Positions 24,618 through 31,970 of a stretch of DNA of 64,000 nt are shown piece by piece. This stretch comes from Abditibacterium sp. Lineage in GTDB: Bacteria; Armatimonadota; Abditibacteriia; Abditibacteriales; Abditibacteriaceae. The position numbers were made by a program, and so were the translations under genes. Numbering within the stretch: position 1 is the first letter of the stretch; each line of letters starts with the position of its first letter. The notes beneath the pieces are model-generated. The model searched no databases, was not told where the DNA came from, and was given only the letters and a program-made list of their open reading frames with translations. The stretch spans positions 9,169-73,168 of the forward strand of contig JAUJNG010000008.1 in the NCBI GenBank assembly GCA_030448265.1. The letters run 5' to 3'.

Positions 24618-24636
24618 TAGGAGTTACGCAGTTGAA
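24618..24636 (+). repeat. solitary end of the AGGAGTTACGCA element
   Basis: TAGGAGTTACGCAGTTGAA matches the terminal 19 bases of the perfect palindrome at 8386-8507 (plus the preceding T). No partner arm lies nearby, so it is a broken or one-ended copy. Confidence 0.8.
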
Positions 24637-24672
24637 GGGGTTAAGCTGGAAGAGCGATGAACGCGCCCCGCT

Positions 24673-24830
24673 GTGCTGAACTGTGCCGAATCGGATTACA
24701 TCGAGTTCTTGCTGGCAGCCCAGAGCGGCTTCGGCTGCGTGGAAGCGGCCAACAGCCAGGCCGAACGCTTGCACAGCGCGGCCCACGAGAGGAAAGGCAT
24801 TCAGAAGTTCCTTTTCGCCGAATCTGTTGG
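24673..24830 (+). pseudogene. transposase N-terminal remnant (IS701/IS4-like)
   Basis: From a GTG at 24673 the reading ESDYIEFLLAAQSGFGCVEA followed by a His/Ala-rich HSAAHERKGIQKFLF looks like the start of IS701/IS4-type transposases, where a Ser-x-x-Asp-Tyr-Ile-x-Phe-Leu helix precedes an Ala-His-Asp segment. The reading loses this likeness after about 50 residues and the DDE domain is missing. It sits beside a MITE end. The assignment is by eye. Confidence 0.4.
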
Positions 24831-24906
24831 CGCTGGCCGCTTTGCCCAGATCGGGATTCCAGCCCCAGAGCTTATGGCCCCTTTTGTTGGGGTGTTCGAG
24901 AGAAGA

Positions 24907-24926
24907 GGGCGCACGAGTCACGCACG
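24907..24926 (+). repeat. 20-bp direct repeat, copy 2
   Basis: Exact copy of the 20 bases at 22990-23009. Confidence 0.85.
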
Positions 24927-24981
24927 GACTACTCGATGCTGCTCGGTTCGATCTTGTTGCTAATTGTTGGGGCAGGGCGAT

Positions 24982-25243
24982 ACTCACCCGAATCGAACAT
25001 CCGCCCGAAGGCGTCGAGGAAGTGCCGGCGCAGATTTCGCGTCTGCTTGAAGCGCACGAACTGATTCTCACCCAGTCGCGCGAATTCGCCGCCCAGGCCG
25101 GTGAACGAGGCGACGAAGGCACCAACGATATGCTGATTTCCGACGTGGTTCGCACCAACGAACTGCAAGTCTGGTTCATCGCTTCGCATTTGGTTGATGA
25201 ACCGCTCGTCCACGCCGGAAGCGTTCCCGATGCAAACCATTAA
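24982..25243 (+). pseudogene. duplicated 3' part of dps
   Basis: From 24982 the sequence is a close copy of dps from 19909 to its stop codon, covering the last 87 residues of the protein (HPPEGVEEVPAQISRL to AGSVPDANH). There are a few changes, such as Met to Leu in NELQVWFIASH and Lys-Ala to Gln-Ala. The N-terminal ferroxidase helix is missing, so it cannot make a working Dps. Most changes are silent or mild, so either it was made fairly recently or it evolved under constraint first. The dps terminator is copied too (25252-25289). Confidence 0.88.
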
Positions 25244-25251
25244 ACCGAGAT

Positions 25252-25289
25252 AAAAAAGCCCGCAGAACCTTTGTCCTGAGGGCTTTTTC
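25252..25289 (+). terminator. imperfect copy of the dps terminator
   Basis: AAAAAAGCCCGCAGAAC then GTCCTGAGGGCTTTTT. Two stem positions are altered relative to 20179-20219, which shows divergence since the duplication. Confidence 0.75.
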
Positions 25290-25347
25290 GCACGTCGAGA
25301 ACGCGAAGCGGCGGCGAGTGAGGTTTAGCGAATATGGTTTGTCGGCT

Positions 25348-25950
25348 TCAATCTTCTTCCGGCTTGCCACCCACATCGACAATGACGCCCACGCCACGCG
25401 GATGAACGATAAGAGTGTTGATTTCCCCTTCGTCCGGCCAATATTCAAAGGCAATACCCTGAGCCATATCGTCGTAGTAATGCTGACGTTTCTGATGTTC
25501 TTTATCGTAGACAAGTCTGGTGATACTCATTTGGGGATAAACCTTGCGAACGAGGTGAAGTGGTGTTGCTGTTGAAACCCTCTGAGCAGTCTTGAACCGA
25601 ACAGAGGTCACCTCGACCTGAACAACGCGATCCCGACGATAAACGACTTCTAAGGTGTTCGGACTTTTTCGATAGGAGGGAGTGGAGTTTGTCCGCCAGA
25701 GGTCGCTTTGAAGGCTACCTGGCAATCTAAACGTTGTGGTCGGTTTTCCTAATGCCGCACGCACAGTAGCGCGATGCATACCCAATTTAATTGCACCGAT
25801 TCTTTCGCCCGCCACAACAGTGATAGGGAGTGTGTGTGGGCGTATGGCTCGGCCCTCGGTGTCCTTTGCGGCTCGCGCGGGGCGAACCAATGCAGACCAA
25901 CACAAAACCCCGTGCGAAAGAATGAGAAGGCACGTCAAGATTTTTTTCAT
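25348..25950 (-). CDS. secreted hypothetical protein, 200 residues
   Basis: A signal peptide (about 1-27, MKKILTCLLILSHG, cleavage near ARAA) leads to an exported domain. The segment IGAIKLGMHRATVRAALGKP (about 51-70) resembles the opening helix-turn of BamE/SmpA-like domains, where a small protein begins I-x-x-G-M-x-x-x-x-V-x-x-x-L-G-x-P. The rest is strand-rich with Val/Arg repeats and gives no further clue. No ribosome binding site is obvious. It stands alone between the dps fragment and dnaJ. Confidence 0.65.
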   Translation of the reverse strand: MKKILTCLLILSHGVLCWSALVRPARAAKDTEGRAIRPHTLPITVVAGERIGAIKLGMHRATVRAALGKPTTTFRLPGSLQSDLWRTNSTPSYRKSPNTLEVVYRRDRVVQVEVTSVRFKTAQRVSTATPLHLVRKVYPQMSITRLVYDKEHQKRQHYYDDMAQGIAFEYWPDEGEINTLIVHPRGVGVIVDVGGKPEED

Positions 25951-26073
25951 AACCGCTCCCTAAACGCCCGATTTTCCTTGCTCGCCGTCATTGCGAAAGC
26001 TACGCCGCAATCGCCCCCATCCTTCTGGCGTTTCTGGCAGTATGATCTTTGACCTTTGCAGACCAATGCCGCT

Positions 26074-27216
26074 TTAATCCAGCCCGAAAGCGTCCTTCAA
26101 CCTATCCAGAAAACCGCGCGGGTGTTCTTCGATCTGCTCGTTTTCGATTTCGGCGAGTTCGCGCAGCAGTTCGCGCTGGCGGTCGGTGAGTTTTTTGGGC
26201 ACCACGATGCGCGCCACGCATACCTGATCGCCGCGATAGCCGCCGCGCGTGGTGAAGCCTTTGCCGCTGAGTCGAAACGGCGTGCCGTTCTGGGTTCCGG
26301 CGGGCACCGTAATCTCCGCCATGACGTGTTTTTCGCCGTTCATTTCCAGCGTCGGCACTTCCATTTTGTCGCCGAGCGCGGCCTGCGCGTAGGAAATGTT
26401 CATCACGTGCAGCACGTCGTTCTCGCGGCGCTGAAAGTTGGCGTGTTCCTCGACCGAAATAAAGCAATACAAATCGCCAGGCGGCGAGCCGTTTTGGCCG
26501 TCCTCGCCCGCGCCGGTGACGCGCACGCGGTCGCCTTCATCCACGCCAGGCGGAATCGCAATCGAAACTTCGCGCTGGCGGCGCTCGCGGCCCTCGCCGC
26601 GACACGTCGGGCACGGATTGGCGATGATTTTCCCGCGCCCGCCGCAGCGAGGACAGGGCGCTTCCTGCACGAACTGCCCGAAAAAAGTGTTGCGAACCTC
26701 GCGCACGCGACCAGCCCCCGCGCACTGCACGCAGCTTTCCGGCGAACTCCCAGGCGCCGCGCCCGAACCCGAACACGTCCCGCAGGTGAGAAGCGTCGGC
26801 ACGCGCAAATCTTTGGTAACGCCCGCCCAGCATTCTTCGAGAGTGAGCCGCACATCGGCGCGAATGTCGCTGCCGCGCCGCAAATCCTGACGCGCGCGCG
26901 TTCCCACGCCGCCGCCCGCCGCGCCGCCGAAAAAGACTTCGAATAAATCGCCCAGACCGCCCGCGCCCGAAAAATCGACGCCAGGGCCGCCGCTCACGCC
27001 TTCGGCGCCGTAGCGGTCGTAGCGCGCGCGCTTTTGCTCGTCGGACAGCACGTTGTAGGCTTCGCCGATTTCCTTGAACTGCTTTTCCGCTTCCTCGCGG
27101 CGCTGCGGGTTGACATCGGGATGATGCTCGCGCGCCATTTTGCGATACGCCTTGCGAATCTCATCCGCCGACGCGCCGCGCTGCACACCGAGGGTTTCGT
27201 AATAATCTTGAGCCAT
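26074..27216 (-). CDS. dnaJ: chaperone protein DnaJ
   Basis: Hsp40 co-chaperone of 380 residues that stimulates DnaK ATPase. A J domain (about 5-69) has the HPD motif in REHHPDVNP, followed by a Gly/Phe-rich segment (about 74-115). Four zinc-binding repeats are [24 protein letters not shown] and CPTCRGEG (about 146-215), then the C-terminal substrate domains (about 216-350). It is the last gene of hrcA-grpE-dnaJ, read on the minus strand; dnaK is not adjacent. An inverted repeat separates it from grpE. Confidence 0.97.
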   Translation of the reverse strand: MAQDYYETLGVQRGASADEIRKAYRKMAREHHPDVNPQRREEAEKQFKEIGEAYNVLSDEQKRARYDRYGAEGVSGGPGVDFSGAGGLGDLFEVFFGGAAGGGVGTRARQDLRRGSDIRADVRLTLEECWAGVTKDLRVPTLLTCGTCSGSGAAPGSSPESCVQCAGAGRVREVRNTFFGQFVQEAPCPRCGGRGKIIANPCPTCRGEGRERRQREVSIAIPPGVDEGDRVRVTGAGEDGQNGSPPGDLYCFISVEEHANFQRRENDVLHVMNISYAQAALGDKMEVPTLEMNGEKHVMAEITVPAGTQNGTPFRLSGKGFTTRGGYRGDQVCVARIVVPKKLTDRQRELLRELAEIENEQIEEHPRGFLDRLKDAFGLD

Positions 27217-27223
27217 TGTTAAA

Positions 27224-27318
27224 GAAGGGGAGAAGGGGAGAGTGGGAGAAGGGGAGTGGGAATCGAAGCGGCCCCTTGTAGGCTCGACTTCTACTCCCCT
27301 TCTCCCTTTCTCCCCTTA
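27224..27318. repeat. octamer inverted repeat between grpE and dnaJ
   Basis: Left arm has units GAAGGGGA, GAAGGGGA, GAGTGGGA, GAAGGGGA. The right arm (about 27290-27318) is the complement. The unit equals that inside mtaB at 9882-9915. Confidence 0.87.
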
Positions 27319-27325
27319 CTAAGCG

Positions 27326-27832
27326 TTAGCGCGCCACTTTCACGCGGCTGGGCCGCAAAACCTGGCCATCCAGCGTATAGCCGCGCTGGGTTTCCTCGAT
27401 GATGGTGCCCGCATCGGCGCCTTCGATTTCGAGTTCTTCGAGCGCGTCGTGCTTGGTGGGGTCGAAAGTCGCGCCCTGGGTTTCGATGGGTTCGAGTCCC
27501 GCGCTTTTGAGCGCGGTTTCGAGCTGCTGTGCAATGAAATCGAGGCCGACTTTGAGCGTGGCGACATCTTTGGCCGTGCCCGCGTGCTGCAGGGCGAGGT
27601 TGAAGTTGTCAATCGCCGGAAAAATCTCTTCCAACACGCGGCGCTTGGCGCGGGCGCGCTCTTCATCAAGGCGGCGCAGGGTCTGGCGCTTGTAATTTTC
27701 AAATTCGGCGCTGAGATACGCCAGTTTTTCTTCGCTTTGCGCTAATTCCTGCCGGAGTTGCAGTTCGGTGTCTTCAGCGAAAGGATTGGTGTCGTCGAAA
27801 GTTTCGATTTCCTCTTCGGAATGTTGACTCAT
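27326..27832 (-). CDS. grpE: nucleotide exchange factor GrpE
   Basis: GrpE of 168 residues that releases ADP from DnaK. An acidic tail (about 1-28) is followed by a long dimerisation helix (about 29-90, LRQELAQSEEKLAYLSAEFENYKRQT in part). The compact β domain (about 115-165) has FDPTKHDALEE and ends in the usual G-Y-x-L-x-x-x-V-L-R-P-S-x-V-x-V (RGYTLDGQVLRPSRVKVAR). It lies second in hrcA-grpE-dnaJ. Confidence 0.96.
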   Translation of the reverse strand: MSQHSEEEIETFDDTNPFAEDTELQLRQELAQSEEKLAYLSAEFENYKRQTLRRLDEERARAKRRVLEEIFPAIDNFNLALQHAGTAKDVATLKVGLDFIAQQLETALKSAGLEPIETQGATFDPTKHDALEELEIEGADAGTIIEETQRGYTLDGQVLRPSRVKVAR

Positions 27833-27912
27833 AAAATGACCTCAAAAAATGGGAAAAATGCGAATGAAAGCGGCGCCGCCGCGCGGCGCCCCTCAAATTT
27901 TGACAGAAACAG

Positions 27913-28025
27913 GGAGTCAGCGAATAAATTCGCCGCAAAGGGGAGCGAAACCTGCCTTCGCAGGTTGAGGCAGTCCGCGCAGGCGGACTTCGCCTTCCTT
28001 TGCGGCGACTTTAGTCGCTGACTCC
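27913..28025. repeat. MITE-like hairpin between hrcA and grpE
   Basis: The ends GGAGTCAGCGA and TCGCTGACTCC are complementary, then CGCCGCAAAGG pairs with CCTTTGCGGCG. The middle carries CCTGCCTTCGCAGG and CCGCGCAGGCGG mini-hairpins. The inner sequence is shared with the element at 31847-31954. It begins 5 bases after the hrcA stop codon. Confidence 0.87.
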
Positions 28026-28029
28026 TCCT

Positions 28030-29109
28030 TTAAAACGATTCGAGTGTTTTTTGCAAACGCGCCGCCAGCGCCGGAACCAGGGCGACAGCATCGGCGTAGC
28101 GCATCCGCGACGGCCCCATCACGCCCAGCGCGCCCAGCGTTTCGCCGCCCGCGCCGTAGGAGATGCCGACAAACGAAAACTGCGTCACGGTCTGTTCGAG
28201 ATTGGGATCGAGGCGCGGCATTTCGTGCCCGATGCGAACCGCGCGCGAGGTCGAAAAATTGGGCGGCAGCTCCTGCGCGACGCGCAAAAGTCCACCGATG
28301 GCGCCTTCGTCTTCGAACAAACGCATCGCGGCGCGCGCGGGGCCGATTTGCGAAAATTCCGGCTCGTCCAGAAGCGTTATCAGGCCCTGAACCACGATTT
28401 TTTCGTCGGAAATATCCTGCACCGAATCGCGCACCAACTCCCACACGCGCCGCGACAAATCTAACACCGGCGCGTCGTGCAAGCCTTTGGAAACCGTCTC
28501 GAAATCGAGGCCGCGCACCTTGGAGAGATTCTGCCCACCCAGATTTTCGTTGAGAAAATTGACCACGACCTTCAAACGCGAGGCGGAAATTTCGGCGTCG
28601 ATTTCAAACAAACGATGCTCGATGCGCCCCGCCGCCGTGACCAGAACCAGGATCAAACGGCGCGGCGGAAGCGGGTTGAGCTGCACGAAACGCATCGTAT
28701 CGCGCGAGGCCGAGGGCAAGCTCGCCACCGCCGGATAGCCCGTCAATTTGGCCAGCACCACCATCGCTTCGCGCAGCGCATCCTCGACCGACGCGGCGGG
28801 CGGCGCCACGACTTCCAACTGGCGCTCTTCGGCGCCCGAAATGGCGCGCGGGCGCAGCGATTCATCGACGTAAAAGCGATAGCCCGCCTCGGTCGGCACG
28901 CGCCCCGCCGAAGTGTGCGGCTGGCGCAAAAGTCCCAGATTTTCGAGTTCGGCGAGTTCGTTTCGCACCGTCGCGCTCGACAGCGCGCCAAACTGCGCGA
29001 GCAGCTTCGCATCGAGCGCAATCGCGCCCGATCCGACCGGCTCGGCGGTGAGAACGTAGCGCTCGACCGCCGCTGCTAAAATCGCTTTTTGTCTGGCTTT
29101 TAACTCCAT
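28030..29109 (-). CDS. hrcA: heat-inducible transcription repressor HrcA
   Basis: HrcA of 359 residues. In other bacteria it binds the CIRCE operator and represses groESL and dnaK genes, with GroEL as a corepressor. An N-terminal winged helix (about 1-75) has LNARQKAILAAAVERYV-type sequence, and GLLRQPHTSAGRVPTEAGYRFYVD (about 56-79, quoted in part) is the family signature before the dimerisation and GAF-like domains. No CIRCE palindrome is seen in the 100 bases upstream, which instead hold a heptamer repeat. It leads the hrcA-grpE-dnaJ cluster. Confidence 0.95.
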   Translation of the reverse strand: MELKARQKAILAAAVERYVLTAEPVGSGAIALDAKLLAQFGALSSATVRNELAELENLGLLRQPHTSAGRVPTEAGYRFYVDESLRPRAISGAEERQLEVVAPPAASVEDALREAMVVLAKLTGYPAVASLPSASRDTMRFVQLNPLPPRRLILVLVTAAGRIEHRLFEIDAEISASRLKVVVNFLNENLGGQNLSKVRGLDFETVSKGLHDAPVLDLSRRVWELVRDSVQDISDEKIVVQGLITLLDEPEFSQIGPARAAMRLFEDEGAIGGLLRVAQELPPNFSTSRAVRIGHEMPRLDPNLEQTVTQFSFVGISYGAGGETLGALGVMGPSRMRYADAVALVPALAARLQKTLESF

Positions 29110-29116
29110 GATTGTT

Positions 29117-29208
29117 GAAGGCTAAAGGATGAAGGCTAAAGGCTAAATCACTCTCAGTTTTCGCAGCCTGGCTTGATTCAGCCTTTAGCCTTCATCCTTT
29201 AGCCTTTA
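29117..29208. repeat. heptamer inverted repeat upstream of hrcA
   Basis: Units AGGCTAA, AGGATGA, AGGCTAA, AGGCTAA and their complement form a roughly 36-base stem. The right arm provides the TAA stop codon of mnmA (29206-29208). Confidence 0.88.
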
Positions 29209-30279
29209 AGTGATCGTCCCCGCGCCTATCACCTCGTCGCCGTCGTAAAGCACGGCCATCTGGCCTGGCGTGACGCCCTGGCTGGGCGCATCGAATTGAA
29301 TTTTAAATCCATTGGCGTCCGCCGCCACGATTTGCGCCGGATGCGCGACGCTGTGAGCGCGCAACTGCGCCGCGACTTTTTGGCCCGCTCGCGGAATGGT
29401 TTGCGTCCAGGTCGCGCGGGTCGCTCCGAAACCGTCGTGCGCCAGTTTCTCGCGGGAACCGACGATCAGGGCGTTGTTGGGCGCGTCAATTTTAGTCACG
29501 AAAAGCGGGTTCGCCGCCGCGATGCCCAGCCCTTTGCGCTGTCCCACGGTATAACGCGCCAGTCCGTTATGGTTTCCGACTTTGACGCCGTTCTCATCGA
29601 AAATCGGCCCAGGCAGCGCCATTTGCGGCGCGCGGTCGATGACGAATTTGGCGTAATCGCCGTCCTCGACAAAACAAATTTCCTGCGAATCGGGCTTGGT
29701 GGCAACGGCCATTCCCAGTTTTGCGGCGCGCTCGCGCACCAGCGGTTTTTCCATTTCGCCAATCGGCAGCAAAACGCGGCGCAGTTCGTGCTGCGTGAGC
29801 ATTCCCAGAACGTAACTCTGGTCTTTGCGCGCGTCGTTGCCGCGCCGCAGATGAGTTGTGCCACCGGCGTCGCGCTCGATGCGCGCGTAGTGGCCCGTCG
29901 CGATGAAGTGGCAGTCCAACTCGTCGGCGCGCTCCAGAAAAGCGCGAAATTTGATCCATTCGTTGCACCGCGCGCACGGATTGGGCGTTTTGCCGTCGGA
30001 ATACCCCGCCACGAAATCATCGACGACGCGGGCGTGAAATTCGTCCTGCAAATTCAGCACATAATAAGGAATATCGAGCAAATGCGCCACGCGCCGCGCG
30101 TCCTCGCTGCTTCCGACGGTGCAGCAGCCGCCGAAACGATGCGCGGCAAACGGGTCGTCTTCGCCCGCCCACAGTTTCATCGTCACGCCAATGACTTCAT
30201 ACCCTCCCTCGACCAGAAGCGCCGCCGCGACGCTCGAATCGACGCCGCCGCTCATCGCCATTAAAACTCGTTGTTTCAT
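29206..30279 (-). CDS. mnmA: tRNA 2-thiouridine(34) synthase MnmA
   Basis: Enzyme of 357 residues that thiolates U34 of tRNA-Lys, Glu and Gln, with sulfur from a cysteine desulfurase. A PP-loop SGGVDSS (about 10-16) activates the tRNA with ATP. The catalytic cysteine pair lies in NPCARCN (about 93-99) and CFVEDGDY (about residue 190). C-terminal β domains bind tRNA. The start overlaps the upstream small membrane gene by four bases, and a cysteine desulfurase gene lies two genes upstream on the same strand, a sensible sulfur-relay operon. Confidence 0.96.
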   Translation of the reverse strand: MKQRVLMAMSGGVDSSVAAALLVEGGYEVIGVTMKLWAGEDDPFAAHRFGGCCTVGSSEDARRVAHLLDIPYYVLNLQDEFHARVVDDFVAGYSDGKTPNPCARCNEWIKFRAFLERADELDCHFIATGHYARIERDAGGTTHLRRGNDARKDQSYVLGMLTQHELRRVLLPIGEMEKPLVRERAAKLGMAVATKPDSQEICFVEDGDYAKFVIDRAPQMALPGPIFDENGVKVGNHNGLARYTVGQRKGLGIAAANPLFVTKIDAPNNALIVGSREKLAHDGFGATRATWTQTIPRAGQKVAAQLRAHSVAHPAQIVAADANGFKIQFDAPSQGVTPGQMAVLYDGDEVIGAGTIT

Positions 30280-30560
30280 TTTTTCTCATCCAATCGGCGC
30301 AATATCGCCAGTCCCACCGCGCTCACGACCGCCAGAATCGCGCTGAGCAGCGCCCACACCACATCGGCGAAAAGATTGATGCGGTGAATGTTTTGCCGCG
30401 CTTCCGCCACGAAAACGGTTTTCAAATCGCCGTCTTGCGAGACCGAAAATACCGCATATGCGCGCCGCAATTCGCCCCAGTCGAGCAGCGAATAATAGGA
30501 GCAAAGCGCGCAGAAAAGGAATCCGCTCACCACGCCAAACCATAAAAGTGCGCGTGTCAT
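30276..30560 (-). CDS. small two-helix membrane protein
   Basis: Protein of 94 residues with two membrane helices (about 4-24 and 62-84) and a short periplasmic loop containing FSVSQDGDLKTVFV. No family is recognised. The start at 30560 is taken rather than an ATG 15 codons upstream, because the hydrophobic segment begins right after it. It lies between the cysteine desulfurase and mnmA genes and is coupled to mnmA. Confidence 0.65.
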   Translation of the reverse strand: MTRALLWFGVVSGFLFCALCSYYSLLDWGELRRAYAVFSVSQDGDLKTVFVAEARQNIHRINLFADVVWALLSAILAVVSAVGLAILRRLDEKK

Positions 30561-30613
30561 GCTATTTGCCTCTTTTCGATGAGCCGCAAGCAGCGCGCGT
30601 TCCAAATCCGCCT

Positions 30614-31816
30614 TTATCTACGTTCCCTGAGACGCCGCAGCGTCTCCAAAAACTCATCGACTTCCTCGACGGTATTTTGCGTCCCGAACGAGACGCGCAG
30701 CGCCGATTTCGCCTGCTGGGGAGCATAACCCATCGCCGCCAGAACGTGCGACGGCTCCAGGGCGCCCGACGCGCACGCCGAGCCGGTTCCCACCGCGAAT
30801 CCCGCCAAATCGAGACTCAGCGCCAGCGATTCCGCTCGCGCGCCCTGCACGATGAAACTCGAAATATGCGGTGCGCGCGCCGCATTTTGAGTGATGATTT
30901 CGACTTCCATTTCACTCAGCCCATTTTCGAGCCGATTTCGCAAAGTTTCGAGATGCGCCGCGTTGGATTCCAGATCGCAGCGCGCCGCAGTCGCCGCGAC
31001 GCCGAACCCCGCGATTGCGGGCACGTTTTCGGTTCCGGCGCGCCGTCCGCGCTCCTGCGCGCCGCCGCGCAGGAGCGGCTTCATCTTCGTGCCGCGCCGG
31101 ATGTAGAGCGCGCCGATGCCTTTTGGCCCGCCGATTTTGTGAGCCGAAAGTGTGAGGAGGTCAAGGGGGGAGGGGGGAGGAGGGAGGGGGGAGGAAAACC
31201 CCAAACCTCCCTCCTCCCTCCTCCCTCCTCCCTCCTGAAGCCCGTCCACATCGAGCGCCAATTTCCCCGCGCTCTGCGTCGCGTCGCAGTGAAAAAGCAC
31301 GCCGTTTTCGTGGCAAATTTTGGCGACCTCAGCGACGTTTTGCAGCGCGCCGGTTTCGTTGTTGGCGCTCATCAGCGACACCAAAAGCGTCTCTTTTCGC
31401 ATCAGTCGGGCGATTTCTTCAGGTTCGACCACGCCATCCGAGTTGGGCCGCGCGAAATCGACCTCGAAACCCAGTTCGCGCAGCGTCTGGGCGCTTTCCA
31501 GAACGGCGTGATGCTCGATTTGCGAGACGATGAAATGACCGCGTTTCCCCAAATTGGCGAAAGCGACGCCCAAAAGCGCCCAGTTGTCGCTTTCGGTTCC
31601 GCCGCCCGTCCACACGATTTCATCGGCGTGCGCGCCGATGAGTTTGGCGACCTGCGTGCGCGCTCCATCGAGCGCCATGCGCGCCGCGCGCGAGGTGGCG
31701 TAGGGACTTGAAGCGTTGCCAAACGTGTCGTTCCAGAACGGCTCCATCGCCTCGCGCGCGGCGGGCAGAAGCGGCGTCGTGGCGGCGTTGTCGAAGTAGA
31801 TGCGGGTGCGATTCAT
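30614..31816 (-). CDS. iscS: cysteine desulfurase (IscS/NifS family) with repeat-encoded insertion
   Basis: PLP enzyme of 400 residues that removes sulfur from cysteine for tRNA thiolation and Fe-S clusters. Seen: YFDNAATTP (7-15), EHHAV with the PLP-stacking His (101-105), SAHK with the Schiff-base Lys227, and GTGSACASG with the active Cys348. Residues about 195-218 (a Gly/Arg/Glu then Pro/Ser run) are encoded by a purine/pyrimidine inverted repeat and sit between the DVDGL strand and DLLTLSAHK. Homologues run straight through here, so the loop is lengthened by about 24 residues near the active-site lysine. Confidence 0.93.
   Translation of the reverse strand: MNRTRIYFDNAATTPLLPAAREAMEPFWNDTFGNASSPYATSRAARMALDGARTQVAKLIGAHADEIVWTGGGTESDNWALLGVAFANLGKRGHFIVSQIEHHAVLESAQTLRELGFEVDFARPNSDGVVEPEEIARLMRKETLLVSLMSANNETGALQNVAEVAKICHENGVLFHCDATQSAGKLALDVDGLQEGGGRREEGGLGFSSPLPPPPSPLDLLTLSAHKIGGPKGIGALYIRRGTKMKPLLRGGAQERGRRAGTENVPAIAGFGVAATAARCDLESNAAHLETLRNRLENGLSEMEVEIITQNAARAPHISSFIVQGARAESLALSLDLAGFAVGTGSACASGALEPSHVLAAMGYAPQQAKSALRVSFGTQNTVEEVDEFLETLRRLRERR
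31163..31236. repeat. in-frame heptamer inverted repeat inside iscS
   Basis: Purine-rich left arm (31163-31194, GGAGGGA-type units) and pyrimidine-rich right arm (31206-31236). It is the same unit as the element upstream of mtaB at 10599-10657. It keeps the reading frame. Confidence 0.88.
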
Positions 31817-31846
31817 CAGTTTAAAAAGTTAACCCAAGTTTGTCTT

Positions 31847-31954
31847 GCAGCGAATAAATTCGCCGCAAAGGAAGGCGAAACCTGCCTTCGCAGGTTGAGG
31901 CCCCAGTCCGCGCAGGCGGACTTCGCCTTCCTTTGCGGCGAATTTATTCGCTGC
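31847..31954. repeat. MITE-like palindrome between divergent iscS and glnE
   Basis: Perfect 33-base arms that start GCAGCGAATAAATTCGCCGC surround CCTGCCTTCGCAGG and CCGCGCAGGCGG mini-hairpins. It is closely related to 27913-28025. It lies in the divergent promoter region, 16 bases before glnE. Confidence 0.9.
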
Positions 31955-31970
31955 CATGTAAAGTTTTCTC

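Larger units (their letters stand above)
24459..24981. other. gene-free stretch: operators, IS remnants, repeat ends
   Basis: Contains the PepSY promoter with two operators (24518-24592), a single MITE end (24618-24636), a transposase N-terminal remnant (24673-24830) and the second 20-bp direct repeat (24907-24926). No intact gene is seen. Confidence 0.7.

Noticed and set aside
29100..29215. CIRCE operator upstream of hrcA
   Set aside because: No TTAGCACTC-N9-GAGTGCTAA pattern is present; the inverted repeat there is the AGGCTAA heptamer element.
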